From Desulfotomaculum nigrificans DSM 574 (GTDB taxonomy: Bacteria; Bacillota; Desulfotomaculia; Desulfotomaculales; Desulfotomaculaceae): a stretch of 64,000 nucleotides of DNA. Shown one piece after another: positions 47,151-57,280 of this stretch; position 1 is the stretch's first letter; every line of letters starts with the position of its first letter. The stretch covers positions 238,366-302,365 of the forward strand of contig NZ_KI912183.1 in the NCBI RefSeq assembly GCF_000189755.2, in the 5' to 3' direction. The notes under the pieces are model-generated. The model worked only from the letters and a program-made list of their open reading frames with translations. It made no database searches and was not told the DNA's origin. The position numbers and the translations under genes are program-made.

Positions 47151-48674
47151 GTGTATTTTCCTTCCCTGGAGGAGTATTGCCGATTAAGTGAGGAATACAA
47201 CTTGGTTCCTGTCTATCGGGAATACCTGGCTGATACCGAAACACCCGTGTCTGTCTACCAGAAACTTTCCCCCAGCGGGTCCAGTTTCCTGTTGGAAAGT
47301 GTGGAGGGAGGTATCAACCTGGCCCGCTATTCATTTATCGGGGCTGATTGCTTCTTAACCTATCGTTTTCACCGGGGAAAGGCAGAATTTTGGGGCTTAA
47401 CCGGTGAGGCTAAATTACACGGCGGCCCCTTACAGGCCCTGGGTGGTTTGTTAAGCAGGTATCGCACACCACAGCTGCCTGATCTACCCCGGTTTACCAG
47501 CGGGGCAGTGGGTTATTTTGGTTATGATATGGTACGATACCTGGAGCGGCTGCCTAATGATAAGGCGGATGATTTGGACTTACCCATCTGCCAGTTGGTA
47601 TTTCCGGGGGTGGTACTGGTCTTTGATCATGTTTGTCGCACCCTAAAAGTGGTTGCTAATATACCCATGTCAGGTAGTCCGGCAGAAACTTACTGGCAGG
47701 CAGTGAAAAAAATTGAACAAGTGGCCGAGAAGATTTTTTCTTCAGACAGTGCCCGGCATTACTGGACGCCGGTAGAGCCGGTCAGCAATTCTCCCAAAGC
47801 ATTGCAGCAATGGTTAAGAAAACATTCATCAATGACCAAGGATGATTTTGTAGCTTCTGTTAATAAGGCATTGGATTATATCAAGGCCGGAGATATTTTT
47901 CAAGTGGTTTTATCCCAACGTTTTAACCTACCCTATGACGGGCATCCCTTTGAATTGTATCGCCGGCTAAGATCCATCAATCCTTCCCCCTATTTAACTT
48001 ACCTGGATTTTGGTGACCTGGCACTGGTGGGGGCATCCCCGGAAATGCTGGTGCGGGTGACGGAGGGAAAGGTGTTAACTCGTCCCATTGCCGGAACCAG
48101 ACCCAGGGGCAAGGATGAAAGGGAAGATAAGCAGTTGGCGGCGGAAATGCTGGGAGATGAGAAAGAGAGGGCGGAACACCTGATGCTGGTAGATTTAGGA
48201 CGTAACGATTTGGGCCGGGTTTGTATTCCGGGAACTGTTACAGTGCCTAAATTTATGCAGGTGGAACGTTATTCTCATGTAATGCACCTGGTTTCCGAAG
48301 TTACCGGCCGGTTAGAAGAAGGAAAAGATAGCTTGGCGGCTCTGGCTGCCTGTTTCCCGGCTGGCACCTTATCCGGAGCACCCAAAATAAGGGCCATGGA
48401 GATCATCGAGGAGTTAGAACCGATTCATCGGGGACCTTACGGGGGAGCCGTAGGTTATATTGACTTTGCCGGCAATATGGACACTGCAATTACCATCCGA
48501 ACTGTCCTGTTGCACCGGGGTCAGGCCTATTTTCAGGCCGGGGCCGGAATTGTGGCGGATTCCGATCCGGAAAAGGAATATCAGGAAACTTTACATAAGG
48601 CCAGTGCCATGGCTGCTGCCATATTAGCAGCGCTTACACCGGGGGAGGGGTTAAACCATGCTGGCTGTGATTGA
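47151..48674 (+). CDS. trpE: Anthranilate synthase component I
   Basis: The chorismate-binding synthase subunit, 507 residues. LLESVEGGINLARYSFIG near residue 50 is the tryptophan feedback site pattern (LLES). The C-terminal chorismate-binding blocks are FQVVLSQRFN, TRPIAGTRPRGKDERED, LGRNDLGRVC, AGTLSGAPKIRAMEII and FQAGAGIVADSDPEKEYQET. GTG 47151 follows GGAGGTG. First gene of trpEGDCFBA; trpG overlaps its end by 17 bases. Confidence 0.97.
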   Translation: MYFPSLEEYCRLSEEYNLVPVYREYLADTETPVSVYQKLSPSGSSFLLESVEGGINLARYSFIGADCFLTYRFHRGKAEFWGLTGEAKLHGGPLQALGGLLSRYRTPQLPDLPRFTSGAVGYFGYDMVRYLERLPNDKADDLDLPICQLVFPGVVLVFDHVCRTLKVVANIPMSGSPAETYWQAVKKIEQVAEKIFSSDSARHYWTPVEPVSNSPKALQQWLRKHSSMTKDDFVASVNKALDYIKAGDIFQVVLSQRFNLPYDGHPFELYRRLRSINPSPYLTYLDFGDLALVGASPEMLVRVTEGKVLTRPIAGTRPRGKDEREDKQLAAEMLGDEKERAEHLMLVDLGRNDLGRVCIPGTVTVPKFMQVERYSHVMHLVSEVTGRLEEGKDSLAALAACFPAGTLSGAPKIRAMEIIEELEPIHRGPYGGAVGYIDFAGNMDTAITIRTVLLHRGQAYFQAGAGIVADSDPEKEYQETLHKASAMAAAILAALTPGEGLNHAGCD

Positions 48675-49248
48675 TAATTATGATTCCTTTACCTTTAACC
48701 TGGTTCAAATGGTTAGGGAATTGGGCACCCCGGTGAAAGTTTATCGTAACGATACTGTTACCCCGGAGGAACTGCTAAACGGCAACTTCACCGGAGTAAT
48801 TATTTCCCCGGGGCCGGGTCGACCGGAGGATGCCGGTATTTGCCTGGAGGTGGTTAATAAACTGGCAGGTATCTTGCCCATTTTAGGTGTCTGTTTGGGT
48901 CACCAAGTCATTGCCCAGGCTTTAGGGGGCAGGGTGATACCGGCCAGGCGGCTAATGCACGGTAAAGTCTCCCGCATTATTCATGATGGAATGGGCATAT
49001 ACCGTGGATTGCCCCAGGAATTTACCGCTGCCCGTTACCATTCACTGGCGGTGGAGCAAGCAAGCTTGCCGTCTTGTCTAAAGATTACTGCCAGAACACC
49101 GGAAGGGGAGGTGATGGGGATTCGGCACCGGGAATTCCAATTGGAGGGAGTACAATTTCACCCTGAATCAATAGCAACTCCCGAAGGCAGGAAAATACTG
49201 AAGAATTTCATTTCATATACAAATGAGCCAAGTTATGAGCAGAGTTGA
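48658..49248 (+). CDS. trpG: Anthranilate synthase glutamine amidotransferase component II
   Basis: A 196-residue class I glutamine amidotransferase feeding ammonia to TrpE. The catalytic Cys is in LGVCLGHQVIAQALGG and the His-Glu pair in VQFHPESIATPEG. DNYDSFTFNLVQ opens it. ATG 48658 follows GGGGGAGGGG inside the trpE end. In Bacillus trpG lies in the folate operon; here it sits within the trp operon. Confidence 0.96.
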   Translation: MLAVIDNYDSFTFNLVQMVRELGTPVKVYRNDTVTPEELLNGNFTGVIISPGPGRPEDAGICLEVVNKLAGILPILGVCLGHQVIAQALGGRVIPARRLMHGKVSRIIHDGMGIYRGLPQEFTAARYHSLAVEQASLPSCLKITARTPEGEVMGIRHREFQLEGVQFHPESIATPEGRKILKNFISYTNEPSYEQS

Positions 49249-49264
49249 GAAGGAGGAGAGCAGA

Positions 49265-50302
49265 GTGATTAATGAAGCTATTAAAATGGTTGTCAGCGGC
49301 CATCATCTTTCCGAGGCCGAGGCCCAGGAAACCATGAATGAAATTATGGAGGGACAGGCGACACCGGCGCAAATCGCTGCCTTTCTTACCGCCCTGCATC
49401 TGAAGGGTGAAACAGCCGAGGAAATTACCGGTTTTACCAGAACCATGCGTGCCAAGGCCAGCCGGGTGATTACCCGACGTACCGGCCTGGTAGATACTTG
49501 CGGCACCGGTGGAGATGGCGCCAATACATTTAATATTTCCACAGCCTGCGCTTTGGTACTGGCGGGTGCCGGAATTCCGGTGGCCAAACATGGCAACCGT
49601 TCGGTCTCCAGTAAATGTGGTAGTGCTGATGTACTGGAGGCCCTGGGGGTAGCGGTGAACCTTACACCGGAAGAAGCGGGTCTGTGTTTGGATCAGGTGG
49701 GGATTGCTTTTTTGTTTGCTCCCCTGTTGCATGGGGCCATGAAATATGCTGCCGGCCCCAGAAAAGAAATTGGCATCCGTACAGTATTTAATATTCTTGG
49801 CCCCTTGACCAATCCCGCCGGTGCCCAGAGTCAGGTGTTAGGGGTGTATTGTGCGGATCTGGTTCCGGTGCTGGCACAGGTTTTAGCCAATCTAGGCACG
49901 AAAAAATCCTTTGTTGTTCACGGATGCGGCGGCTTGGATGAAGTGTCTCTGGCCGGTGAGGCACTGGTTTATGAAATCCAGGGCCATGAAGTCACCAGTT
50001 TTACCCTGGACCCAGCAGATTACGGTTTGCCCCGCTCACCGGTGGCTGCCCTGGCCGGTGGCGATGCCAAGTTTAACGCCAGAATTATTACCAATATATT
50101 AAGCGGTGCGCCCGGACCTAAACGAGACGCCGTAGTGATAAATTCCGCCCTGGGTCTGGTGGCCGGTGGGTTAGCCCCGGATATTGCTACCGGTGTACGG
50201 CTGGCCCAGGATGTCCTGGATTCAGGAAGCGCGCTTAAGAAATTAAAACAACTGGTGGAGTTTACTCAGTCGGTGGTGGCAAGGAGGCAGGCGGCGCTTT
50301 GA
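49265..50302 (+). CDS. trpD: Anthranilate phosphoribosyltransferase
   Basis: Joins anthranilate to PRPP; 345 residues. VDTCGTGGDGANTFNIST is the PRPP/diphosphate loop, AKHGNRSVSSKCGSADVLEA the anthranilate/metal block, and RKEIGIRTVFNILGPLTNPA is conserved. GTG 49265 is preferred over ATG 49223 because AAGGAGGAG precedes it and the earlier start would overlap trpG. The stop overlaps trpC (TTGA). Confidence 0.96.
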   Translation: MINEAIKMVVSGHHLSEAEAQETMNEIMEGQATPAQIAAFLTALHLKGETAEEITGFTRTMRAKASRVITRRTGLVDTCGTGGDGANTFNISTACALVLAGAGIPVAKHGNRSVSSKCGSADVLEALGVAVNLTPEEAGLCLDQVGIAFLFAPLLHGAMKYAAGPRKEIGIRTVFNILGPLTNPAGAQSQVLGVYCADLVPVLAQVLANLGTKKSFVVHGCGGLDEVSLAGEALVYEIQGHEVTSFTLDPADYGLPRSPVAALAGGDAKFNARIITNILSGAPGPKRDAVVINSALGLVAGGLAPDIATGVRLAQDVLDSGSALKKLKQLVEFTQSVVARRQAAL

Positions 50303-51093
50303 TCTTACAACGTATTGTCGAGCACAAAAAACAAGAGGTCAGGGAACTATTATCCCAGGTCAACCCGGCGAAACTGGCCAGGGAGGCAGCTCAATTAGCG
50401 CCGACCAGGGATTTCAAGGGAGCTATCAACAGAAAAGACAAAGTAGCACTCATTGCCGAAATAAAAAAGGCTTCACCTTCCAAGGGGATCCTTTGTCCTA
50501 ACTTTGACCACCTGGAACTGGCCCGCATTTACCGGGACAATGGGGCCGCCGCGGTTTCCGTATTAACTGACCACCGGTTCTTTGGCGGTAAACTGGCCTA
50601 TTTAACAGAGGTACGGCAGACCATAGATTTACCTGTACTACGCAAGGATTTTATCATTGACCCGGTACAAATTTACCAAAGCCGGTTGGCAGGTGCTGAT
50701 GCGGTATTGTTAATTGCTGCCATTCTCCCCGGCGACCAGCTTCGCCAACTGCTTAACATAACCAGGGAAACAGGTATGCAGGCTTTGGTGGAGGTACACA
50801 ACGCAGTGGAGGTAGAGCAGGCGCTAAAGGCCGGTGCCGATTTAGTCGGTATTAATAACCGGGATTTAAATACTTTTATCACTGACCTGGCCACCACAGG
50901 CAAACTAATAGACCGTCTAAAAAGACCCGCTTTAACTGTGGTCAGTGAAAGCGGTATTAAGGATTATCACCAGTTAGAGTACTTAAGGAGTATTGGGGTG
51001 CATGGGGCCCTGGTGGGTGAAGCCCTGGTAACAGCTGACGATATCGGCCTAAAAGTAAGAGAATTGACCGCCGGGGGTGATGCTGTTGTCTAG
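50299..51093 (+). CDS. trpC: Indole-3-glycerol phosphate synthase
   Basis: A 264-residue TIM barrel closing the indole ring. LIAEIKKASPSKGIL holds the catalytic lysine, LRKDFIIDPVQIYQSRLAGA, LVEVHNAVEVEQAL, GINNRDLNTF and VVSESGI the other barrel-end motifs. TTG 50299 overlaps the trpD stop, with AAGGAGG upstream. It is a separate gene from trpF, as in Bacillus. Confidence 0.96.
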   Translation: MILQRIVEHKKQEVRELLSQVNPAKLAREAAQLAPTRDFKGAINRKDKVALIAEIKKASPSKGILCPNFDHLELARIYRDNGAAAVSVLTDHRFFGGKLAYLTEVRQTIDLPVLRKDFIIDPVQIYQSRLAGADAVLLIAAILPGDQLRQLLNITRETGMQALVEVHNAVEVEQALKAGADLVGINNRDLNTFITDLATTGKLIDRLKRPALTVVSESGIKDYHQLEYLRSIGVHGALVGEALVTADDIGLKVRELTAGGDAVV

Positions 51094-51718
51094 CCTGCGC
51101 ATAAAAATCTGCGGTATTCGGGACCCCCGGACAGGTTACGCGGCAGCCCTGGTCGGTGCCGATGCCATTGGTATGGTCTTGGCTCCCAGCCGCCGACAAG
51201 TCACTCCCGAGCAGGCCAGGGAAATTTGCCAGGCCCTGCCTCCCATGGTTACCAGAGTAGGGGTCTTTGTAAATACCCCGGCGGAGGAAGTGCGTCAGAT
51301 AGCACATTTTTGCGGTTTGGATATAGTGCAGTTACACGGCCAGGAAAGTCCGGACTACTGCCGGAATCTCGGATTACGCTGTATTAAAGCCTTGCCCGCC
51401 AGGGATAGACATACCCTGGAACAAGCTCGTTTGTACCCGGTTAGCGCCATCCTGGTGGATGCTTTTGTTAAGGGACAGACAGGAGGTACCGGGTGTACCT
51501 TTAACTGGCACCTGCTAGATGATCTGGATCTAAAGTTGCCTTTGATCTTAGCCGGGGGACTTACCCCCGACAATGTCGGCAGGGCTGTGGCCCTGGTACG
51601 GCCCTTTGCAGTGGATGTTTCCAGTGGGGTAGAGGTTAACGGGCAAAAGGATATTCATTTAATTACAGCTTTTATCAAGCGGGCAAGGGAGGTATGTACT
51701 TATGCAGCCGGATATTAG
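51086..51718 (+). CDS. trpF: Phosphoribosylanthranilate isomerase
   Basis: A TIM-barrel Amadori isomerase, about 210 residues. [20 protein letters not shown] (catalytic Cys), [16 protein letters not shown] and [16 protein letters not shown] (catalytic Asp) are visible. TTG 51086 is spaced six bases from GGGGGTG; ATG 51080 and GTG 51077 are alternatives. It overlaps the end of trpC, and its stop overlaps trpB. Confidence 0.95.
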   Translation: MSSLRIKICGIRDPRTGYAAALVGADAIGMVLAPSRRQVTPEQAREICQALPPMVTRVGVFVNTPAEEVRQIAHFCGLDIVQLHGQESPDYCRNLGLRCIKALPARDRHTLEQARLYPVSAILVDAFVKGQTGGTGCTFNWHLLDDLDLKLPLILAGGLTPDNVGRAVALVRPFAVDVSSGVEVNGQKDIHLITAFIKRAREVCTYAAGY

Positions 51719-52892
51719 AGGATATTTTGGAAAGTACGGAGGAACCTTTGTGCCGGAGACATTAATGCCGGCCCTGGAGGAACTGATTAAGGCATATGAT
51801 GAAGCCCGGCAGGACCCGGATTTTCAAAGAGAAGTGGACTATTACTTAACTAACTATGTAGGGCGACCCTCACCGGTATACCTGGCCCGGGCCCTGAGTG
51901 CCAGGTTGGGGGGGGCTAAGATTTATTTAAAACGGGAGGATTTAAACCACACCGGTGCACACAAGATTAACAACACAGTGGGTCAGGTAATATTGGCCCG
52001 GCGCATGGGTAAGAAAAGAATTATTGCTGAAACCGGCGCCGGCCAGCATGGGGTAGCCACAGCCACTGCGGCAGCCATGTTTGGCTTAAAATGTGTTGTT
52101 TACATGGGAGCGGAAGATATTCAGCGCCAGGCCCTTAATGTTTTCCGCATGCGCTTACTGGGAACAGAAGTGGTAGAGGTTTCTTCCGGCAGCGGCACCT
52201 TAAAAGATGCCATGAATGAAGCCATGCGAGATTGGGTAACCAATGTACGTGATACCTACTACGTTATCGGGTCAGTGGCCGGACCTCACCCCTATCCCAT
52301 GATGGTAAGGGACTTTCAGGCTGTGATCGGCCGGGAAGCCCGCCAGCAAATGCTGGAACAAACCGGCGCTTTGCCGGATTGTGTTATTGCCTGTGTGGGC
52401 GGCGGCAGTAATGCCATGGGAACCTTTTACGCCTTTCTGGATGATCCTGAAGTAAAGCTGGTGGGTGTGGAAGCGGGAGGTAAAGGGCTAAGCTCCGGTC
52501 AACATGCTGCCACCCTAACTGCCGGCAGACCGGGGGTACTGCACGGCTCCTACAGTTATCTAATGCAGGACAGCCATGGCCAGGTGGCACCGGTTCACTC
52601 AGTTTCCGCCGGACTGGATTACCCCGGAGTAGGTCCGGAGCATAGTCACTTGAAAGATATTGGCCGGGTCCAATATACGGTGGCCACCGACGAGGAAGCC
52701 CTGGCCGCCTTTCACCTGCTTTGCCGCACCGAGGGCATCATCCCGGCCTTGGAAAGTTCCCATGCCCTGGCGGAAGCCATCAAAGTAGCGCCACAAATGG
52801 CCGGCCACCAGTCCATCCTGGTTTGTTTGTCCGGCCGGGGAGATAAAGATGTCCACACGGTGGCCAGAGAAATGGGGGTTGAACTGGTATGA
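51702..52892 (+). CDS. trpB: Tryptophan synthase beta chain
   Basis: The PLP enzyme condensing indole and serine; 396 residues, TrpB1 type. [19 protein letters not shown] holds the PLP lysine, [20 protein letters not shown] and [16 protein letters not shown] bind substrate and cofactor phosphate, and [13 protein letters not shown] is typical of TrpB1. ATG 51702 follows GGGAGGT. The stop overlaps trpA (ATGA). Confidence 0.97.
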   Translation: MQPDIRGYFGKYGGTFVPETLMPALEELIKAYDEARQDPDFQREVDYYLTNYVGRPSPVYLARALSARLGGAKIYLKREDLNHTGAHKINNTVGQVILARRMGKKRIIAETGAGQHGVATATAAAMFGLKCVVYMGAEDIQRQALNVFRMRLLGTEVVEVSSGSGTLKDAMNEAMRDWVTNVRDTYYVIGSVAGPHPYPMMVRDFQAVIGREARQQMLEQTGALPDCVIACVGGGSNAMGTFYAFLDDPEVKLVGVEAGGKGLSSGQHAATLTAGRPGVLHGSYSYLMQDSHGQVAPVHSVSAGLDYPGVGPEHSHLKDIGRVQYTVATDEEALAAFHLLCRTEGIIPALESSHALAEAIKVAPQMAGHQSILVCLSGRGDKDVHTVAREMGVELV

Positions 52893-53689
52893 ACGGCATT
52901 GAACTCCTGGCAGCCAGATTTGCCCAGGTTAAACAACGGGGGGAAAAGGCTCTGATTGCCTATATTACTGCCGGTGATCCCAGCCTGGAGACTACTGCCA
53001 AATTAGTTGCCAGTCTGGATCAGGCCGGGGCAGATATTATTGAACTTGGTGTACCTTTCTCCGACCCGGTAGCGGACGGCCCGGTTATTCAAAGGGCTGT
53101 TAACCGGGCTTTGGCCAATGGAACAACCCTGGCTGGTATACTGGATCTGGCAGCAAATTTAACCAACAAAGTAGCTACACCCCTGGTTTTAATGTCTTAC
53201 TATAACCCCATTCTTCAATATGGGCTGGACCAATTTTGTCATGATGCTGCCCGGGCAGGGGTAGCAGGCATTATTGTGCCTGACTTGCCTCTGGAAGAAG
53301 CCGGGCCAATCCTGGCTGCCTCGGAATTGGCAGGATTGGCCTGGATCCCGCTGGTGGCTCCCACCACCGATGGCCAGCGTTTAGCTAGAATAGCGGCAGC
53401 GGGCAGTGGATTTGTCTACTGTGTAACGGTCACCGGCATTACCGGCACAACCCAGGATGTTACCGGTGAAATTGGCCGGATAGCTAAGGAAGTTCGCAGT
53501 TTAACCGAGTTGCCCGTGGCGGCTGGGTTTGGTATCGGCACACCGGAACAGGCTGCAGCGGTAGCCAGGTATTGCGACGCTGTGGTGGTGGGCAGCGCTT
53601 TCGTAAAGTTGGTAGAAAAACAGGGTAAAGATAGCATGAAGGTAGTGTCTGAACTTGCCAGTCAGCTTAAGCAAGCTCTCAAAGGTTAA
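52889..53689 (+). CDS. trpA: Tryptophan synthase alpha chain
   Basis: Cleaves indole-glycerol phosphate and channels indole to TrpB; 266 residues. [18 protein letters not shown] contains the catalytic Glu and Asp region, ADGPVIQRA and [15 protein letters not shown] are conserved, with the phosphate loop [10 protein letters not shown]. It is the last gene of the operon. Confidence 0.97.
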   Translation: MNGIELLAARFAQVKQRGEKALIAYITAGDPSLETTAKLVASLDQAGADIIELGVPFSDPVADGPVIQRAVNRALANGTTLAGILDLAANLTNKVATPLVLMSYYNPILQYGLDQFCHDAARAGVAGIIVPDLPLEEAGPILAASELAGLAWIPLVAPTTDGQRLARIAAAGSGFVYCVTVTGITGTTQDVTGEIGRIAKEVRSLTELPVAAGFGIGTPEQAAAVARYCDAVVVGSAFVKLVEKQGKDSMKVVSELASQLKQALKG

Positions 53690-53761
53690 CCCCTGTAATT
53701 TTTTAACATTATCCTGTATATTGATTGATCTTTACCAGTTCTGTTAAAATGTATAAAGAAT

Positions 53762-53797
53762 AAGTCCCTGCCATTACTCCCGCAGGGACTTTATTAT
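53762..53797 (+). terminator. Terminator of the trp operon
   Basis: AAGTCCCTGC (53762-53771) pairs perfectly with GCAGGGACTT (53782-53791), followed by a T-rich tail. Confidence 0.85.
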
Positions 53798-53876
53798 TCC
53801 CGGTACCCTGCGAAAAACATATTTGATTACGTAATAAAATGTAGAAGTTAACCAGTTAAAGATTACTCAGGGGGGT

Positions 53877-54653
53877 ATGATCGGGGTCAGGGGGAGTGAC
53901 CGGATCTTGACTTTAGAACAGTATACAACACAGTACCTGAAACAGGCTCAAAAGGGTGATGATGGGGCCAGGGAAATCATTTTATCCGAGGCCAAATCAT
54001 TTATTCAAAAAACAGCGGTTAATTTTTGTGCCAGGCCTTTAGAATGGGGACTGGATGATGAATTGAGTATTGCCTTAATGGCCTTTAATGAGGCCATTGA
54101 CCGTTACCAAGATAATAGGAACATACCGTTTCTGGGCTTTGCCCGTTTAGTGATAAAAAGCAGGTTGTCAGACCATTTTCGCAAGGAAGCCCGCCATAAA
54201 CACCAGCCTTTAGAATACCAAACAGCGGATAATTCAACAATTCAGTTGGAGACCGAACAGGCCTGGGAAAATTATTTACGTGAGGCGGAAGCTCGTGAAC
54301 GCCAGGAAGAAGTAGTGGAATTTCAGAGGGAGTTATCCCAATACGGCATAAGTGTCAGCGATTTGGTTGAAGCCTCACCCAAGCACAAGGATGCAAGGGA
54401 AAATCTCATTGCCGTGGCTAAACAAGTGGTTGATCGGCCGGATTTAATAGAACAGTTAATCCGTACCAAACGATTGCCGATCAAAGAATTGGATCAAATT
54501 TGCGGACTGCACCGCAAAACATTGGAGAAGGGGCGACGCTATATCATTGCCATGGCCTTGTTACTCCATTATAAGGAACGGTTCATTTATTTATATTCTT
54601 ACTTAAGGTTAACCGGTTGGTCCTGTGGGGAGGAGGGAAGTAACTGTGGTTAA
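53877..54653 (+). CDS. sigI: RNA polymerase sigma-I factor
   Basis: A 258-residue sigma factor of the SigI type. The region-2-like block WGLDDELSIALMAFNEAIDR with YQDNRNIPFLGFARLVIKSR is typical, and the C-terminal helix-turn-helix reads LPIKELDQICGLHRKTLEKG. In Bacillus SigI answers heat and envelope stress; in cellulolytic clostridia its paralogues answer polysaccharide. The start is uncertain: ATG 53877 sits too close to GGGGGG, and TTG 53907 after GGGGGAG is possible. rsgI overlaps its end. Confidence 0.9.
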   Translation: MIGVRGSDRILTLEQYTTQYLKQAQKGDDGAREIILSEAKSFIQKTAVNFCARPLEWGLDDELSIALMAFNEAIDRYQDNRNIPFLGFARLVIKSRLSDHFRKEARHKHQPLEYQTADNSTIQLETEQAWENYLREAEARERQEEVVEFQRELSQYGISVSDLVEASPKHKDARENLIAVAKQVVDRPDLIEQLIRTKRLPIKELDQICGLHRKTLEKGRRYIIAMALLLHYKERFIYLYSYLRLTGWSCGEEGSNCG

Positions 54654-55749
54654 AGGATTGTTAATCCGGTCTAAAGGCCCGCTGGGTGTGGTGATGACCC
54701 AGGACGGCAGATTTGTGCGAGTTTTGTTAACCGGTGGTAACCGGGCCCTGGGGCAAGAAGTTATGGGCCGTGAGTTACATTTTCCCTCTATGACGCGGGG
54801 ATTGGCCGTGGCTTCTCTGTTACTTGTGATCATGATCGGGGTATGGGCCAAAATAATGTCTGTACCGGCCGCAGCGGCCTATGTTGCCCTGGATATCAAC
54901 CCCAGTGTTGAACTGACTGTTGATCAGGTTGGCCAAGTGATTCAGTGCCGGGGGTTGGATGATGACGGACAAAAATTGCTAAAACAAGTGGTTTTAGATA
55001 AAGTGGAAATTTACCGGGCGTTAGATTTGTTAGTACAAGGGGCAGTTCAACAGCATTACTTAAATGAAATCAATAACGTAGTACTGGCCACGGTCACCCC
55101 GATCAAAGAATATTCCGTGGTGGATGAAGAAAAACTTAAGGATTCGGTGAGTCAAGCAGTAACCGGCTTACCTGTGTCGGTTAAAATTATTACCGAGGTA
55201 GCTACGCCGCAGGAACGTCAGCAGGCTACGGACAAAGGGATCTCCGTGGGAAGATATTTAATCTACCAGGGAAGTACTCGTCAGGGTGCACCCTTAACCA
55301 TCGAAGATGTAAAAAACAAAGGCTTGGGTCAGTTGGAAAAGGAAAAAGGGTGGCAAATTGAACAGGTTTTACCCCATGCCAGGTATAATATCCGGGCGAA
55401 GCACCAGCCGGGTAAAGGAGATAACAATGAGACGTCCGATAAACAAAAGTTACTAAATAAGGTTCCGCCGGGACAAGTAAAAAAAGAACAACCGCATTTG
55501 CCACCGGGTAAGCAAACTAATCCAGCCATGGAGTCAGGGAAACAGGTGATTGAAGAAAAACAACAGATGATTAAAGATAAGGATGAAAAAGCTGATGAAA
55601 TAACAAGCGAGCGACGGGTAGACCGTCACCAAAGCCAGTTAAACCAAAATAAAAATGAAAATAAGGATACGCCGGATGACCATCTCAAAAAAGATAGTCC
55701 GGGCCTGGATAAAAAGCCTACCCCAAATCATGGGCATGACAAAAAATAA
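54646..55749 (+). CDS. rsgI: Anti-sigma-I factor RsgI
   Basis: A 367-residue single-pass protein. Residues 1-50 are the RsgI N-terminal domain that binds SigI; residues 52-75 are the membrane helix (ASLLLVIMIGVWAKIM); then the conserved AAAAYVALDINPSVELTVD periplasmic domain that is autocleaved in studied homologues. From residue 245 the tail is a Lys/Gln/Asp-rich, low-complexity extension with no carbohydrate-binding module, unlike clostridial cellulosome RsgI proteins. GTG 54646 follows GGAGGAGGGA and overlaps sigI. Confidence 0.9.
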   Translation: MVKGLLIRSKGPLGVVMTQDGRFVRVLLTGGNRALGQEVMGRELHFPSMTRGLAVASLLLVIMIGVWAKIMSVPAAAAYVALDINPSVELTVDQVGQVIQCRGLDDDGQKLLKQVVLDKVEIYRALDLLVQGAVQQHYLNEINNVVLATVTPIKEYSVVDEEKLKDSVSQAVTGLPVSVKIITEVATPQERQQATDKGISVGRYLIYQGSTRQGAPLTIEDVKNKGLGQLEKEKGWQIEQVLPHARYNIRAKHQPGKGDNNETSDKQKLLNKVPPGQVKKEQPHLPPGKQTNPAMESGKQVIEEKQQMIKDKDEKADEITSERRVDRHQSQLNQNKNENKDTPDDHLKKDSPGLDKKPTPNHGHDKK

Positions 55750-55763
55750 GATTAATAAAAACA

Positions 55764-55798
55764 AAATGCCTCTTCCAAGTTAAGTGGGAGAGGCATTT
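55764..55798. terminator. Bidirectional terminator between rsgI and corA
   Basis: AAATGCCTCTTCC (55764-55776) pairs with GGGAGAGGCATTT (55786-55798), thirteen pairs with one wobble; A and T runs serve both strands. Confidence 0.8.
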
Positions 55799-55801
55799 AT
55801 A

Positions 55802-56770
55802 TTACATCCATTTGCGCTGGCGAAAGATGACCACCATCCAAATAGAAACGGTAATTAAGCCAATGGTAATACTAATGGTCGACCATATTGAGTTTTGGTC
55901 CGGTAGCGGGACATTCATCCCAAAAAATCCGGTGACAAAGGTTAACGGCATAAAGATGGTAGAAATCACGGTTAAAACCCGCATGGTTTCGTTGGTACGG
56001 GCACTAATAATTGAGGAGTAGGTAGCCAGGGCACCATCCACCAGGTCCTTGTAACCGTCAATTGAGTCAGTTATGCGTTCCAGGTGGTCTACCAAATCTA
56101 GATAATAAGGCTCGTTATCTTCAGAAATTTTAAAGGAACTGTTGCTAATATTAGAAAATATCCTGTGCTGGGGAGCGATACCCCGTCGCATAGTTAAAAT
56201 GGTTCGCCTTAGGGCTAAGAATTCATCGGTGGTTTCTTTACTGGGCTTTTCATAAATCTCGTCTTCCAGGTCTTCAATACGATCACCGATGCGGTCAAGT
56301 ACCGGGAAATACTCATCAATTAGGCCGTCAATAATGGAGTACAGAAAAAAGTCCGGTCCTTTATCAGTTAAAGCCGTATCACAAAGGCAAACCTTGGCCA
56401 TTTTGCCCAGGCTGGGGAGAGTGTTTTTATGCACGGTGACTACATAATTTTCCCCCAGAAATACTCCCAGCTGAACCAGCATAATTTCTTCGTCTCGCTC
56501 TTCATTGTAGCGGATAGCATGCATGACCAGAAAGTGATAATCATCATATTTATCTAACTTAGCCCGGGGGCTGTAATGGGTACAGTCCTCAACTGCCAAT
56601 TCGTGAAAGTCAAAAACTTTGGCCACATATTTAATTTCTTGCTCAGTAAAATTATATAGATCAACCCAGAGCAGATTGTTTTTATCTAACAGCACTGTCT
56701 GCAGATTGTCCAGATTTATGTCATGGCGCATTTTTCCCTGCGTATGATCATAAAGGTACGTCTTAATCAT
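55802..56770 (-). CDS. corA: Magnesium/cobalt transporter CorA
   Basis: A 322-residue CorA channel. The soluble funnel domain comes first; two C-terminal transmembrane helices follow, the first ending in the GMN selectivity motif (FVTGFFGMNVPLP), the second near residues 290-315, then a basic tail RQRKWM. ATG at 56770 follows GGAGGTG. It is preceded by an M-box magnesium riboswitch, so expression should fall when magnesium is plentiful. Confidence 0.96.
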   Translation of the reverse strand: MIKTYLYDHTQGKMRHDINLDNLQTVLLDKNNLLWVDLYNFTEQEIKYVAKVFDFHELAVEDCTHYSPRAKLDKYDDYHFLVMHAIRYNEERDEEIMLVQLGVFLGENYVVTVHKNTLPSLGKMAKVCLCDTALTDKGPDFFLYSIIDGLIDEYFPVLDRIGDRIEDLEDEIYEKPSKETTDEFLALRRTILTMRRGIAPQHRIFSNISNSSFKISEDNEPYYLDLVDHLERITDSIDGYKDLVDGALATYSSIISARTNETMRVLTVISTIFMPLTFVTGFFGMNVPLPDQNSIWSTISITIGLITVSIWMVVIFRQRKWM

Positions 56771-56899
56771 GGGAACACCTCCAGTGTGGCAAAACTATGG
56801 CTACAAGGGTAGTCTTACCGGGTAAGAATGAATTAAACAATATTTATCTTTAGCCGCCGGATAAGGATCATCCATTCTTACCACCTCCCACTGGAAAAT

Positions 56900-57117
56900 A
56901 AAAAAACCTTCTTCAAAGAAGGTCAAAGATAGATACCCAGGTTAAGGGCACCTGGCCTTCTCCACTCGTGCAAGCTTTGGCACATACATAGCTAGGGCAC
57001 TTGTCCCAGCCACATTAGGTATAACCTTAAGCCGGTAGAACCTGTTAACCCGTTAGCGTCTCTCGACATTTCCGGGCAGTGGCATTTGTCTATGCAGAAG
57101 CCTCACCTAACGAAGCT
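56900..57117 (-). promoter_or_regulatory. M-box (ykoK) magnesium riboswitch
   Basis: Read on the minus strand, the RNA opens CTTCGTTAGGTGAGGC, then GCATAGACAAATGCCACTGCC and later GCTGGGACAAGTGCCC, the conserved core of the M-box. It ends in a terminator, ACCTTCT/AGAAGGT (56906-56923) followed by seven U. The corA start is 130 bases further. High magnesium should favour termination. Confidence 0.92.
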
Positions 57118-57135
57118 AAATATTAACCTAAATAA

Positions 57136-57164
57136 ACTATATGTTATAAAACTCTAAGTGTCAA
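57136..57164 (-). promoter_or_regulatory. Promoter of the M-box/corA transcript
   Basis: On the minus strand TTGACA (57164-57159), 17-base spacer, TATAGT (57141-57136). Transcription would start about 12 bases before the M-box core. Confidence 0.75.
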
Positions 57165-57280
57165 TGGTTTTTAGCCAATTTTAAGCAATTTAGCCAACCA
57201 TAGATTGTAAAAAAGAAAAAAAGTTAATTTACTACCATTGTCTTTAAATGCCTCTTAATAAATCCCTAACTCAACATTAT